A DNA stretch of 64,000 bases from DATCVR01 sp036566745 (lineage in GTDB: Bacteria; Actinomycetota; Actinomycetes; Jiangellales; Jiangellaceae): assembly GCA_036566745.1 (NCBI GenBank), contig DATCVR010000287.1, positions 24,027 to 88,026 on the forward strand, given 5' to 3'. The notes beneath the pieces were generated by a model, which had not been told where the DNA came from, made no database searches, and was given only the letters and a program-made list of their open reading frames with translations. Made by a program: the position numbers and the translations under genes. This document shows positions 50,864 to 59,547 of this stretch, piece by piece (position 1 is the first letter of the stretch; the number at the start of each line of letters is the position of its first letter).

Positions 50864-51046
50864 TCAGGGCCCGAGCTGCTTGCGGCCGCGGCCCAGGAGA
50901 CGCTTGCGCTGCGACGGGTCGAGCATCAGGTAGCCGACCACCGGAATGCCCACCACGACGACGAGGAAGACCCAGAACGGCAGCAACCAGAGCGCGAGAA
51001 GAGCGGCGGCGATGCCGCCGATGACATACGGGGTGTTCTTCGACAT
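50864..51046 (-). CDS. Small two-helix membrane protein
   Basis: A 60-aa protein with two adjacent hydrophobic runs ('YVIGGIAAALLALWLLPFWV' and 'FLVVVVGIPVVGYLML'), likely a helical hairpin, then a basic cytoplasmic tail ('SQRKRLLGRGRKQLG'). GGAGGACGCA is a strong ribosome site for the ATG at 51046; the extension to 51088 is not needed. Function unknown; such hairpins are common next to transport genes. Confidence 0.65.
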   Translation of the reverse strand: MSKNTPYVIGGIAAALLALWLLPFWVFLVVVVGIPVVGYLMLDPSQRKRLLGRGRKQLGP

Positions 51047-51237
51047 TGCGTCCTCCGAGGCCGTGGGTCGGGCGACCCGTGTCTCCATTGTCGCCCCTGC
51101 CGGGCCGTTCGCGTCTCATCCGCGGGTGGGAGGGGCCCCCTACTGGTCGATTTCGGTCCGCCGAGGTGCGGGACGACGGCGGTTGGTGAAACACGCCCTG
51201 TTGCGCGGCACGGCCTGCCCTGTAACGTCCGATCTCG

Positions 51238-52371
51238 ATGAAGGTCGCTGTCGTACGTGAGGTCCGGGAACACGAGCACCGGGTGGCGCTGGTCCCTGAG
51301 CTGGTCGCCAAGCTGACCGGAGCGGGTCTCGACGTCGTGGTCGAGGCCGGTGCGGGCGCCGGCGCGCTGCACGACGACGACGCGTATCGGGCCGCCGGTG
51401 CCGAGATCGCGCCCGCCGCCGAGGTCCTCCCCACCGCCGACGTCGTCCTCTCGGTACAGCCGCTCGAACCGGCGCGGATCGCGATCCTGCGCTCCGGCGT
51501 CATCACGGTCTCGTTCCTCTCGGTGGGTCAGGAGCTCGACGTCGTCCGGGCCGCCCGCGACGCCGGGGTGTCGGCCTTCTCGGTCGAGCTGGTCCCGCGC
51601 ATCTCGCGGGCCCAGTCGATGGACGCGCTCACCTCGCAGGCACTCGTGGCCGGATATCGCGCCGTGCTCGTGGCGGCCGAGCGGCTGCCGCGGTTCTTCC
51701 CGCTGTCGATGACGGCCGCGGGGACGGTCCCCCCGGCGCAGGTCCTCGTGCTCGGCGCCGGCGTGGCCGGGCTCCAGGCGATCGCCACGGCCCGGCGGCT
51801 GGGCGCGCAGGTCGAGGCCTACGACGTCCGGGCCGCCTCGGCCGAGGAGATCCGCAGCCTCGGGGCACGCTTCGTCGAGCTCGACCTGCCCAGCCTCGAA
51901 GGCGCCGGCGGATACGCCCGCGAGATGACCGAGGAGCGCGCTCAGCTCCAGCGTGATCTCCTCGCACCTCACGTCAGCGCGGCCGACGTCGTCATCACCA
52001 CGGCGGCCGTCCCCGGTCGTCGCGCTCCGCTGCTGGTCGAGACCCCGGCGGTCGAGGCGATGAAGCCCGGCAGCGTGGTGATCGACCTCGCCGCCGAGTC
52101 GGGCGGCAACGTCGAGGGCAGCGTCGCCGGCGAGGAGGTCGCGGTCGGTGGCGCGCGGCTGTGGGGCGCCCGCAACGTCCCCAGCCAGCTCCCTGTCCAC
52201 GCCAGCCGGCTCTACGCCGCGAACGTCGTGAACCTCGTCCTGCTGATGACCGACGACGGCAAGGTCGCCCCCGACCTCTCCGACGAGATCGTCGACGGCG
52301 CCTGCGTCACCCACGAGGGCCAGGTGCGCCACGCGCCGACTCGCGACCTGCTGGAGAGTGAGGGCCGGTGA
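51238..52371 (+). CDS. pntAA: Proton-translocating transhydrogenase, NAD-binding alpha1 subunit
   Basis: A 377-aa subunit of the NAD(P) transhydrogenase (dI domain), homologous to alanine dehydrogenase. Features: 'VALVPELVAKLTGAGLDVVV' near the start, 'LVPRISRAQSMDALTSQALV', the NAD loop 'VLVLGAGVAGLQAIATARRL' (about 165-184), and the RQD-loop-like 'SLEGAGGYAREMTEE'. It binds NADH on the cytoplasmic side. The gene overlaps pntAB by four bases (GTGA), so the operon is translated as one unit. TAACGT lies nine bases before the ATG with TTGCGC 16 bases further up, a promoter close to leaderless. Confidence 0.93.
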   Translation: MKVAVVREVREHEHRVALVPELVAKLTGAGLDVVVEAGAGAGALHDDDAYRAAGAEIAPAAEVLPTADVVLSVQPLEPARIAILRSGVITVSFLSVGQELDVVRAARDAGVSAFSVELVPRISRAQSMDALTSQALVAGYRAVLVAAERLPRFFPLSMTAAGTVPPAQVLVLGAGVAGLQAIATARRLGAQVEAYDVRAASAEEIRSLGARFVELDLPSLEGAGGYAREMTEERAQLQRDLLAPHVSAADVVITTAAVPGRRAPLLVETPAVEAMKPGSVVIDLAAESGGNVEGSVAGEEVAVGGARLWGARNVPSQLPVHASRLYAANVVNLVLLMTDDGKVAPDLSDEIVDGACVTHEGQVRHAPTRDLLESEGR

Positions 52372-52679
52372 CCGAAGGTGTGGCGCTGCTGACCGTCTTC
52401 GTGCTGGCGGTGTTCGTCGGCTTCGAGGTGGTCTCGAAGGTCTCCTCCACCCTCCACACGCCGCTGATGTCCGGGGCCAACGCGATCCACGGCGTCATCC
52501 TCGTCGGCGCGGTGATCGTCGCGGGCGCGGCGGACGAGGCGTCGGTGCTGGTCGTGGCGTTGATCGCGGTGGTCTTGGCCACCCTCAACCTGGTCGGCGG
52601 CTTCGTCGTCACCGACCGCATGCTCGAGATGTTCGGTGGGCGCAGACAGGACGCCGCGCGCGGGGAGGGCACCGAGTGA
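52368..52679 (+). CDS. pntAB: Transhydrogenase alpha2 (small membrane) subunit
   Basis: A 103-aa subunit with three to four helices ('LLTVFVLAVFVGFEVVSKV', 'LMSGANAIHGVILVGAVIV', 'VLVVALIAVVLATLNLVGGF'). The stretch 'TPLMSGANAIHG' is diagnostic of this subunit; it joins PntB to form the proton channel. GTG start overlaps the pntAA stop, and the stop overlaps the pntB start, both by four bases. The split of the alpha subunit into two genes is usual in actinobacteria and many other bacteria. Confidence 0.93.
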   Translation: MTEGVALLTVFVLAVFVGFEVVSKVSSTLHTPLMSGANAIHGVILVGAVIVAGAADEASVLVVALIAVVLATLNLVGGFVVTDRMLEMFGGRRQDAARGEGTE

Positions 52680-54049
52680 TCCCGGTCTGGGCCCAGGTCG
52701 CCTACGTGGTGGCCGCCGTCTGCTTCATCCTGGCCCTCAAGGGGCTCTCGTCGCCGAGGTCGGCGCGCCGCGGCAACCTGATCGGGGCGTTCGGCGCCCT
52801 GCTGGCCGTGGTCGTCACGTTCTTCGCCTACGACATCGGCAACCTCGGCTGGATCCTGCTGGCGATCGCGGTGGGAACGGCGGGTGGGGCCGTGGGCGCC
52901 CGCCGGGTCGCCATGACGGCGATGCCCCAGCTGGTGGCATTGTTCAACGGCGTGGGCGGTGGGGCGGCGGCGCTCGTCGCGCTGCTCGAGCTGTCCGAGC
53001 CGGCCCACACGCTGTCCGCGCCGAGCCTGACGGCGATCGCGTTCACTGTGCTGATCGGCGCGGTGTCGTTCTCCGGATCGGTCATCACGTTCCTCAAGCT
53101 GCAAGAACTGATGACCGGGCGGCCCATCACGTTCCCCGGTGGCCCGGTGGTGTTCGCGGTGGTCCTCGTCGCCGCGGTCGGACTGTCGGTCTGGACCGTC
53201 GCCGAGGCGAGCGTCCCACTGGCTGTCGTCCTGGCGGTCGTCGGGCTGGCGGCGGGCGTGCTGCTGGTGCTGCCGGTGGGCGGTGCCGACGTTCCGATCG
53301 TGATCTCGCTGCTCAACGCGTTCACCGGACTCGCCGTGGCCGCGGGTGGCTACGTGCTGGGCAACGCGCTGCTGCTGGTCGCGGGGACCCTCGTCGGCGC
53401 CAGCGGCACCATCCTGACCCGAGCGATGGCCAAGGCGATGGGGCGTTCGGTCGTGTCGATCCTGTTCGGAGCGTTCAAGGGTGGGTCGACGGCCGGCGGC
53501 GGTGAGGTGTCCGACCGGCCGGTGCGGTCGGCCGGTGCCGAGGACATCGCGATCACCCTCGGATACGCCCGCAGGGTCATCATCGTGCCTGGGTACGGCC
53601 TTGCGGTCGCCCAGGCACAGCACACGGTCCACGAGCTCGTCGAGCTCCTCGAGTCGCGCGGCGTCGACGTCGCGTACGCCATCCACCCGGTGGCCGGCCG
53701 GATGCCCGGGCACATGAACGTCCTCCTGGCCGAGGCGAACGTCCCGTACGAGAAGCTGCTGGAGATGGACACCGCGAACGGTGCGCTGCGCACGGCCGAC
53801 GTCGCGCTCGTGGTCGGTGCCAACGACGTCGTCAACCCGGCCGCACGCACCTCGCCCGGATCGCCGATCTACGGGATGCCGATCCTCGACGCCGACCACG
53901 CCAAGGCGGTCGTCTTCCTCAAGCGCTCGATGCGACCCGGTTTCGCCGGCATCGAGAACGAGCTGCTCTTCGACGCCCGCACGACCCTGCTCTTCGGTGA
54001 CGCCAAGGCGACGCTGACCGAGCTGGTCGCCGCGCTCAAGTCGCTCTAG
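52676..54049 (+). CDS. pntB: Transhydrogenase beta subunit
   Basis: A 457-aa subunit: about nine helices (1-260) then the soluble NADP-binding dIII domain (about 285-457). Diagnostic stretches: 'AYVVAAVCFILALKGLSSP', 'AMPQLVALFNGVGGGAAALV', and in dIII 'VIIVPGYGLAVAQAQHTVHE' (the GYG nucleotide loop), 'VAYAIHPVAGRMPGHMNVLL' and 'VVGANDVVNPAARTSPGSPI'. The complex uses the proton gradient to drive NADH + NADP+ to NADPH. It ends the operon. Confidence 0.95.
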   Translation: MIPVWAQVAYVVAAVCFILALKGLSSPRSARRGNLIGAFGALLAVVVTFFAYDIGNLGWILLAIAVGTAGGAVGARRVAMTAMPQLVALFNGVGGGAAALVALLELSEPAHTLSAPSLTAIAFTVLIGAVSFSGSVITFLKLQELMTGRPITFPGGPVVFAVVLVAAVGLSVWTVAEASVPLAVVLAVVGLAAGVLLVLPVGGADVPIVISLLNAFTGLAVAAGGYVLGNALLLVAGTLVGASGTILTRAMAKAMGRSVVSILFGAFKGGSTAGGGEVSDRPVRSAGAEDIAITLGYARRVIIVPGYGLAVAQAQHTVHELVELLESRGVDVAYAIHPVAGRMPGHMNVLLAEANVPYEKLLEMDTANGALRTADVALVVGANDVVNPAARTSPGSPIYGMPILDADHAKAVVFLKRSMRPGFAGIENELLFDARTTLLFGDAKATLTELVAALKSL

Positions 54050-54102
54050 GCCAGGCGGTGGATCGGCGCGGGTCGACCTCGCGCGCTGCATGAACCGGCG
54101 AG

Positions 54103-54410
54103 TCAGGACGTCTCTGAGTTCTGCCCGTCGGCCAGGGTCCGGGCGTTGGCGAGCGCCGTGTCCAGCGTCTCCCAGCTCGGCGCGAACGAGAGACGGTTGT
54201 CTCCGACACGAGGTAGGCGCGGTTGGAGCGGCCGGGGGACGAGAAGATCAGCCATTCGTCGCGTGACGTCACCCGGGAACCCACCAGATCGTCCGGATCG
54301 GTCGTCCGCTTCGACACGGTGGCCTGGGCCGTCATCCAGGCCGCCAGCAGGACGCGGGCGCCGGCCAGCCGGTCGGCCGGGATGGTCACGTCGTTCGCGC
54401 CCTCGGTCAT
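54103..54410 (-). pseudogene. Small conserved-looking ORF with one frameshift
   Basis: From ATG 54410 (AGGCAGACCG upstream) the frame reads 'VTIPADRLAGARVLLAAWMT' and 'DEWLIFSSPGRSNRAYLV', then loses sense near 54196-54206. Shifting by one base gives 'NRLSFAPSWETLDTALANAR' and 'TLADGQNSETS' ending at a TGA at 54103-54105. Restoring one base (308 becomes 309) gives an uninterrupted 102-aa protein. This is either a single-base loss in the genome or a sequencing error; the rest looks intact. Family unknown. It lies between pntB and upp on the same strand as upp. Confidence 0.6.
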
Positions 54411-54420
54411 CGGTCTGCCT

Positions 54421-55062
54421 CTAGCCGGCCACGCCGTACAGGCGGTCACCGGCATCGCCGAGACCGGGCACGATGTAACCGCGCTCGTCGAGGCGCTCGT
54501 CGACCGCGGCCGTGACCACGGTGACCGGCACGCCGAGGTCGGCGGTCTCGCGTTCGAGCAGCTCGATGCCCTCGGGGGCGGCCAGCAGGCACACCGCGGT
54601 GATGTGGTCGGCGCCGCGCTCGACCAGGTAGGCGATGGCGGCCGCCAGGGTGCCGCCGGTGGCGAGCATCGGGTCGAGCACCCAGCACTGACGTCCGGTG
54701 AGATCGTCGGGCAGGCGGGTGGCGTAGGTGGTGGCCTGCAGGGTCGCTTCGTCGCGGATCATCCCGAGAAAGCCGACCTCGGCCGTGGGCAGCAGGCGGG
54801 TCATGCCGTCGAGCATTCCGAGGCCGGCCCGCAGGATCGGCACCACCAGCGGCTTGGGGGCGGACAGCTTGACGCCGGTGGTGGGCGCCACGGGAGTGCG
54901 GATGTCGTGGGGCGCCACGCGGGCGTCGCGGGTGGCCTCGTAGGCGAGCAGGGTGACCAGCTCGTCGGCCAGGCGCCGGAACGTCACCGAGTCGGTGCGC
55001 ACGTCGCGCAACACGGTGAGCTTGTGGGCGACGAGGGGATGATCGACGGCGAGCAGGCGCAT
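54421..55062 (-). CDS. upp: Uracil phosphoribosyltransferase
   Basis: A 213-aa salvage enzyme: uracil + PRPP to UMP. Signatures: 'DHPLVAHKLTVLRDVRTDSV' (N-terminus), 'VVPILRAGLGMLDGMTRLLP', the PRPP loop 'CWVLDPMLATGGTLAAAI' (about 125-142) and the C-terminal 'RGYIVPGLGDAGDRLYG' typical of this family. TAGGTT six bases before the ATG makes the message leaderless. It is divergent from a small protein gene. Confidence 0.96.
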   Translation of the reverse strand: MRLLAVDHPLVAHKLTVLRDVRTDSVTFRRLADELVTLLAYEATRDARVAPHDIRTPVAPTTGVKLSAPKPLVVPILRAGLGMLDGMTRLLPTAEVGFLGMIRDEATLQATTYATRLPDDLTGRQCWVLDPMLATGGTLAAAIAYLVERGADHITAVCLLAAPEGIELLERETADLGVPVTVVTAAVDERLDERGYIVPGLGDAGDRLYGVAG

Positions 55063-55162
55063 GGGGCGAACCTATCCCGAAGGTGGACACGACCTCGACC
55101 TCGTGGCAGTGGCGGTGCTAGCGTCCGCATTCGTGTCGGGTCACATCCCACAAGGAGGCCAG

Positions 55163-55378
55163 ATGCCCGTGGGCAACGTCAACGAGCCAACCGGCTCGAG
55201 CGACGATCCACTCTCGGTCGCCGAGGTACCCGTGCCCGACATGGCGCGGCTGCGCCAGCGTGCCGTCTTCCTGCGCGAACTCGCCGATGCCCGGGCGCTC
55301 CTCGCCCGCACCACGCCGTGGCGCGCCCGGTCGTCCCGCCTGCGCGAGCGGATGCGACAGAGCACCTTCAACGTCTGA
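55163..55378 (+). CDS. Small Arg-rich protein, unknown
   Basis: A 71-aa protein: a polar N-terminus, then a long Arg/Ala/Leu helix ('ARLRQRAVFLRELADARALL', about 28-47) and another basic stretch. It lacks Cys, signal or membrane segments. CAAGGAGGCCAG is a strong ribosome site. No family recognised. It sits between upp and the deaminase-associated gene, 89 bases before the latter. Confidence 0.55.
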   Translation: MPVGNVNEPTGSSDDPLSVAEVPVPDMARLRQRAVFLRELADARALLARTTPWRARSSRLRERMRQSTFNV

Positions 55379-55467
55379 CCACCGCTGCCGCCGCAATGGT
55401 GGCGCTCAGGCCCGCTTTCAGGGACGATGCACCTGGGCGCACCTTGCGCTGCTGGGAGGCGGGGGCC

Positions 55468-55953
55468 GTGTCTGACCAGGACAACGCTGTGGACTTCGTG
55501 GTGAGTGCCTACCGCGAAGACGGGCGATGGCAGGTCGAGCCGTTGCCTCCACATCTCACCGACGATCTCGACGCTCTGGTCGCCGTGCTGCGCCAGCGGC
55601 CGGGCGACGGCGGAGCGCTCGGGCTGATCTCGATCGACGAGGACTTCTTCATCGCCGTCCGGGTAGCCGGGCCGGACGCCCGGTTCCTGCTTTCCGACGT
55701 CACGGCCGCCACCGACTGGCCGGTCGCACGCAAGGTGCTCCAGCGCCTCGGCCTGCCGCTTCCCGACGACGACGACTCCGTACAGCCGGCCGGCGACACC
55801 GCCATCTTCGCCGACCTCGGCGTCGAGCCGATGGCCGTGGCCGCCATCTGCGACGACATCGACAGCTACCCCGACGAGATGCTGACCGAGATGGCCACCC
55901 GGATGGGGTTCGGCCCGCAGTTCGAGGGCACACTCGACAACTCCTACGGCTGA
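55468..55953 (+). CDS. tRNA adenosine deaminase-associated protein
   Basis: A 161-aa acidic protein regularly found directly upstream of tadA in actinobacteria, from which its name derives; its role is not shown. Here: 'NAVDFVVSAYREDGRWQVEP' at the start, 'RFLLSDVTAATDWPVARKVL' in the middle, an Asp run near 102-106, and 'GVEPMAVAAICDDIDSYPDE' near the end. GTG at 55468 follows GGGAGGCGGGGGCC; an upstream in-frame ATG at 55396 lacks a site. TadA starts 36 bases after its stop. Confidence 0.85.
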   Translation: MSDQDNAVDFVVSAYREDGRWQVEPLPPHLTDDLDALVAVLRQRPGDGGALGLISIDEDFFIAVRVAGPDARFLLSDVTAATDWPVARKVLQRLGLPLPDDDDSVQPAGDTAIFADLGVEPMAVAAICDDIDSYPDEMLTEMATRMGFGPQFEGTLDNSYG

Positions 55954-55989
55954 CCACGACCGTCGGCCAGGGGCCATAGGCTCGGTGCC

Positions 55990-56469
55990 GTGTACGAGCC
56001 ACTGATGCGCGAGGCGCTGATCGAGGCGCGGCTGGCCGCGGAGGTCGGCGACGTGCCGGTCGGTGCGGTGGTGGTCGACGCCAGCGGCCGGGTGATCGCC
56101 CGAGGACACAACCGTCGCGAGCTCGACGGCGACCCCACCGCCCACGCCGAGGTGGTGGCGCTGCGCGCGGCCGCGGCGGCTACCGGGTCGTGGCGGCTCG
56201 ACGGCACCACGCTGATCGTGACGCTCGAACCGTGTGCGATGTGCGCGGGCGCTCTGGTCCTGGCCCGGGTCGAGCGGCTGGTGTACGGAGCGGTCGATCC
56301 CAAGGCCGGTGCGGTCGGCTCGTTGTGGGACATCGTTCGCGATCGCCGGCTCAACCATCGTCCCGAGGTGATCGCCGGGGTGCTCGCCGACGAGACCGCC
56401 GCTGTGCTCCGCGACTTCTTCGACACCCAGCGCGAGGCTGGTCCCGGACCCGCCCCGAACGCCGTCTGA
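55990..56469 (+). CDS. tadA: tRNA adenosine(34) deaminase
   Basis: A 159-aa zinc deaminase. 'PTAHAEVVAL' holds the zinc His and catalytic Glu, and 'LEPCAMCAGALVLARVERLV' the two zinc Cys, as in the cytidine-deaminase fold. TadA converts A34 to inosine in tRNA-Arg(ACG), needed to read CGN codons. GTG at 55990 lies 7 bases after TAGGCT, so a leaderless start is likely in addition to read-through from the gene before. Confidence 0.95.
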   Translation: MYEPLMREALIEARLAAEVGDVPVGAVVVDASGRVIARGHNRRELDGDPTAHAEVVALRAAAAATGSWRLDGTTLIVTLEPCAMCAGALVLARVERLVYGAVDPKAGAVGSLWDIVRDRRLNHRPEVIAGVLADETAAVLRDFFDTQREAGPGPAPNAV

Positions 56470-56853
56470 TCCGAACGCCATGGCACTCGCCGCCGGGCTC
56501 AGGCGGCCATGGTCCAGTAGTGCTCGACGATCTGACGCATGGTCGAGGCGTTTCGAGATTGAGGCCCGTGGTCTGCGCCAGCCTCAGGTGTAATGACGGA
56601 CCGATCAGGAGCTCGAGAAGGACCAGAGCCTCGTCGTGACTCAGCCCGAGTGGCGGTCGGCTGATCGTCCGAGTAGGGACGTCGGCGTTGACACGCACGG
56701 ACCACGCGGCACACGCCAGGGTCGCGGCGTGAGGCTCGTAGGTGGTCGAGGCTCAGCTGCCCGGCCCGATGGCAAGCGGGCGCGACCGCGCCGATGGCCT
56801 GTGCGGTAGCCCGGATTTCGTTCCGCAGGTCCGCCTCCGGTAGCCTCGTCGGC
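56470..56853. other. Intergenic, reverse-strand remnant before the tRNA
   Basis: On the minus strand two frames hold protein-like pieces: 'RPPLGLSHDEALVLLELLIG' (about 56590-56660) and, in the other frame, 'STMRQIVEHYWTMAA' with a stop at 56499. Together they suggest the frameshifted remains of one small gene; the family is not recognised. No promoter for the tRNA is clear; the segment 56790-56850 directly precedes it. Confidence 0.3.
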
Positions 56854-56940
56854 GGTAGCGTGTCCGAGCGGCCTAAGGAGCACGCCTCGAAAGCGTGTGT
56901 GGGGGCAACTCCACCGTGGGTTCAAATCCCACCGCTACCG
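56854..56940 (+). tRNA. tRNA-Ser (anticodon CGA)
   Basis: An 87-base class II tRNA. Acceptor arms GGTAGCG / CGCTACC pair fully and the discriminator base is G. The anticodon loop is CTCGAAA, giving anticodon CGA for the Ser codon UCG. The long variable arm (GTGGGGGCAACTCCAC) is typical of tRNA-Ser, and the T-arm has GGTTCAAATCC. CCA is not encoded. A strong terminator follows 15 bases on, and a decayed integrase lies beyond it. Confidence 0.96.
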
Positions 56941-56955
56941 CGCTCACAGTGCAAC

Positions 56956-56995
56956 GCGAGCCCCTGACCAGCGAGAACGCTGGTCAGGGGCTCGC
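56956..56995 (+). terminator. Strong terminator after tRNA-Ser
   Basis: Perfect 18-bp stem (left arm 56956-56973, right arm 56978-56995) with tetraloop AGAA, followed by TTGTTGT. It is placed to end the tRNA transcript and would also block read-through from the reverse strand. Confidence 0.88.
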
Positions 56996-57048
56996 TTGTT
57001 GTGCCGTATCCCCGACTTATCCCCGGAATTGACGTCACTTAGCGCCTG

Positions 57049-57200
57049 TTACGGGCCCCTTGGGTGCTCCTCGATGAGCATGTCCAGCACCTGACGCACC
57101 TCTGGTGCCATGTGGGTCCGCTTGATGGACGTGACGCACGGTGGTCGCTTCGGTCGTGTGTCCGAGGAGTGTCGTCGCGTCCTTTGTGTCCGACGCCCTC
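57049..57200 (-). pseudogene. C-terminal remnant of a tyrosine recombinase (integrase)
   Basis: Reverse strand, in pieces: 'DATTLLGHTTEATTVRHVH' (about 57125-57180), which has the L-G-H-x3-x-T-T pattern of the last integrase box, then, one frame over, 'IKRTHMAPEVRQVLDMLIEE' and a stop at 57049-57051. The catalytic Tyr position after the box reads Arg-His, so even this part is dead. The upstream two-thirds of the enzyme is absent. Its place 100 bases from tRNA-Ser, pointing toward it, is the classic position of an integrase beside its tRNA attachment site. Confidence 0.6.
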
Positions 57201-57450
57201 GACGTCTACGCACCCCGAGTCCTGGACCGAGGAAGACGCCCTGACGACGCCCTCCGCATTCACCTCATGGTCGTCACCCGAGCGGCGTCCGCCGCGACGT
57301 CGGCGCAGCCATGGTCGTGGGACGTGCACGGAACGGGCGATCCGGAGTTGGTGCGGCGCGTGCGCCGGGCCGCGACCTGATTCCTGCAGGGTGTTGCGAC
57401 GGCTGCCCGGGCGGCCGACGATGGACGCAAATCCCGTCTGGAGGCGCATC

Positions 57451-58278
57451 ATGAGCGAGCAGACGACCAATCTCCCGCCGATCGTGTTGATCCATGGGCT
57501 TTGGATGACCGCCCGAAGCTGGGACCGTTGGGTGGAGCACTACCGGGCGAAGGGCTATGACGTCATCGTGCCGACGTACCCGGGATTCGAGATCGAGGTG
57601 GAGGCGCTGCGTGAAAGGCCCGAGATCATCGCCGAGGCGTCCGTCCCCGAAACGCTCGATCATCTCAGCGAGGTAGTCGAGGGCCTGGAACGTCCGCCGA
57701 TCATCATGGGCCACTCCTTCGGCGGGACCTTCACCCAACTCCTGGTCAACCGCGGCCTGGGGGCCGCCGCCGTGGTGATCGACTCGGCGCCACCCGAAGG
57801 CGTGCGGGTCAACCCGCCGGCTCAGATCAAGTCCCTGTTCCCGATCCTGAAGAACCCCGCCAACCGGCACCGCGCGGTCGGCTTCACCAAGGAGCAATTC
57901 CACTTTGCGTTCGCCAACACGCGCAGCCGGGAGGAGTCCGACGCAGCCTACGACCTCCTCCACATCCCGGCGCCGGGCAGCTGGGTGTGGGCGTACGGCC
58001 TGATAGCCAACTGGAAGCCGGGCCACCAGGAGACCTGGGTCGACTACGACCTGGACGACCGTGCTCCGCTCCTGTTCATCATCGGCGGCAAGGACCACCT
58101 GATGCCGCCCTCGGTGATCCGCTCGAACGCGAAGAAGTACCGCAACTCCGACGCGACGACTGAGACCTACGAGTTTCCGGACCGCTCACACTTCACCGGT
58201 GTCGAGCCTGGCTGGGAGCAGGTGGCCGACTACGCGCTCGAGTGGGCGACGAGCCACGCGCGAGCGCCGCAGGGCTGA
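57451..58278 (+). CDS. Alpha/beta hydrolase
   Basis: A 275-aa hydrolase: oxyanion region 'IVLIHGLWMTARSWDRW', nucleophile elbow 'MGHSFGGT' (Ser at about 93), acid in 'FIIGGKDHLMPPSV' and catalytic His in 'FPDRSHFTGVEPGWEQVADY'. The triad is complete. Substrate unknown; esterase or lactonase are likely within this branch. GGAGGCGCATC precedes the ATG at 57451. It lies just after the integrase remnant and may have come in with the former element; its base composition is a little lower in GC than its neighbours. Confidence 0.88.
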   Translation: MSEQTTNLPPIVLIHGLWMTARSWDRWVEHYRAKGYDVIVPTYPGFEIEVEALRERPEIIAEASVPETLDHLSEVVEGLERPPIIMGHSFGGTFTQLLVNRGLGAAAVVIDSAPPEGVRVNPPAQIKSLFPILKNPANRHRAVGFTKEQFHFAFANTRSREESDAAYDLLHIPAPGSWVWAYGLIANWKPGHQETWVDYDLDDRAPLLFIIGGKDHLMPPSVIRSNAKKYRNSDATTETYEFPDRSHFTGVEPGWEQVADYALEWATSHARAPQG

Positions 58279-58347
58279 CCAAGCGCAGACAGCGCCTCGT
58301 GGAGGTCGAGAGAGCGCGTCATTCTCTGAAACGCCTCGCGCTGCCGT

Positions 58348-59547
58348 TCACGGGTGACTCTGCCGAGGTTGTGCCCAGGTGGCGACCTTGGGCGATACGG
58401 CCGTCCAGACCAACATCGCTCCACAGATCTGGAGCATGGCGGCGCCAAGTAGTACTGCCTCGAAACCTACTGATGCATAGACGGCGCCGGCGACGGCAAC
58501 GCCAGATGTCGCGCCCAGGTATGTGATAGCGCTGTTCAGTCCGAGAATACGGCCCTTGTGGCCGGAGCGGACCTTCGACAGCAGCAGAACGATCATGTTC
58601 AGTGACAGGTTCGTCATCGCGCCCCACATGACCGCGACCGCCAGAACCGCCAGGAAATGCTGGCCCGCGGCAACCATCAGCGTATAGGTGAGCGCATTCA
58701 ACAAGAGCACGGCCGGAAGGAGCCTCTGCGCGCCGACCCTGTCCACGACGTGCGCGGCGAACGTTGCGCATGCAAAGCCAGCACCGAAGAAGAGGACGAT
58801 GACACCCGCTTCGGTCGCTGAGATGTCAGGGTCTCGGCGGACGTGATCGATGAAGAATGCGAATACGCCGTAGAATGCTGAGGTGAAGCACAGGCAGACG
58901 GCTAGGAGCGACGCGATGTATCGATGGGTCCGAAAGGTCAGCGGGCTCGTCTGAGTGAGTTTCTCCTGGACGCTGCGCTCGGGCCGGCGATGCCGCCAGA
59001 TTCGGTGAGTCGCCACCAATGATGTGAGCAGAAGTGTCGCGTAGGAAAAACGCCAGCCAAAGTGTTCGGAGATCAACGCAAGGCCGGGAATCCCGCCAAT
59101 GAATGCCAGCGACCAGCCGAACAGCACTCTGCCGAGCGATCGAGCGGCGTCGGTGGGCGCTGCTGTCGCGGTCGCCACGGCGTAACACGCCGGCAGGATC
59201 ACTCCTGCACTGAGGCCGGCCAAGGCCTGAGCCGAGGCGAGCAGCACGATATCGGTCGCGAACGCGCTGCCCAGAAACGCCAGGCTCAGCGCCGGCATGC
59301 ACATCTGAAGAGCCCGGGTGGCGCCAATTTCATCGATCTTGGGTGCGAGGAACAGCGCAGAGATCATCGTTCCCGCGCCATAGACCGAGATGGCGCGCGC
59401 GGCGGCAAACGTGGTCGACCCGAGGGCTCCGGCCACCTCCGAGAGTATGGGGCTCAGCGCGAGGGTGTTCGACGCGATTATCGCTACCACAAGCATCATG
59501 GTGTATTGACGTGCCGGTGAGTCGATCGTTGTCGATGTGGGCGCCAT
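58348..59547 (-). CDS. MFS transporter (12-TMS, AraJ/arabinose-efflux type)
   Basis: A 399-aa transporter, about 12 helices. 'MMLVVAIIASNTLALSPILS' opens helix 1; 'ARAISVYGAGTMISALFLAP' and 'KIDEIGATRALQMCMP' form the degenerate motif A region; 'GIPGLALISEHFGWRFSYAT' matches motif C. Members export sugars or small drugs. AGAGGAGCCCCTG precedes the ATG. Third positions are less G/C-biased than in the rest of the window, and the flanks are AT-richer, which suggests recent transfer. Confidence 0.87.
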   Translation of the reverse strand: MAPTSTTIDSPARQYTMMLVVAIIASNTLALSPILSEVAGALGSTTFAAARAISVYGAGTMISALFLAPKIDEIGATRALQMCMPALSLAFLGSAFATDIVLLASAQALAGLSAGVILPACYAVATATAAPTDAARSLGRVLFGWSLAFIGGIPGLALISEHFGWRFSYATLLLTSLVATHRIWRHRRPERSVQEKLTQTSPLTFRTHRYIASLLAVCLCFTSAFYGVFAFFIDHVRRDPDISATEAGVIVLFFGAGFACATFAAHVVDRVGAQRLLPAVLLLNALTYTLMVAAGQHFLAVLAVAVMWGAMTNLSLNMIVLLLSKVRSGHKGRILGLNSAITYLGATSGVAVAGAVYASVGFEAVLLGAAMLQICGAMLVWTAVSPKVATWAQPRQSHP

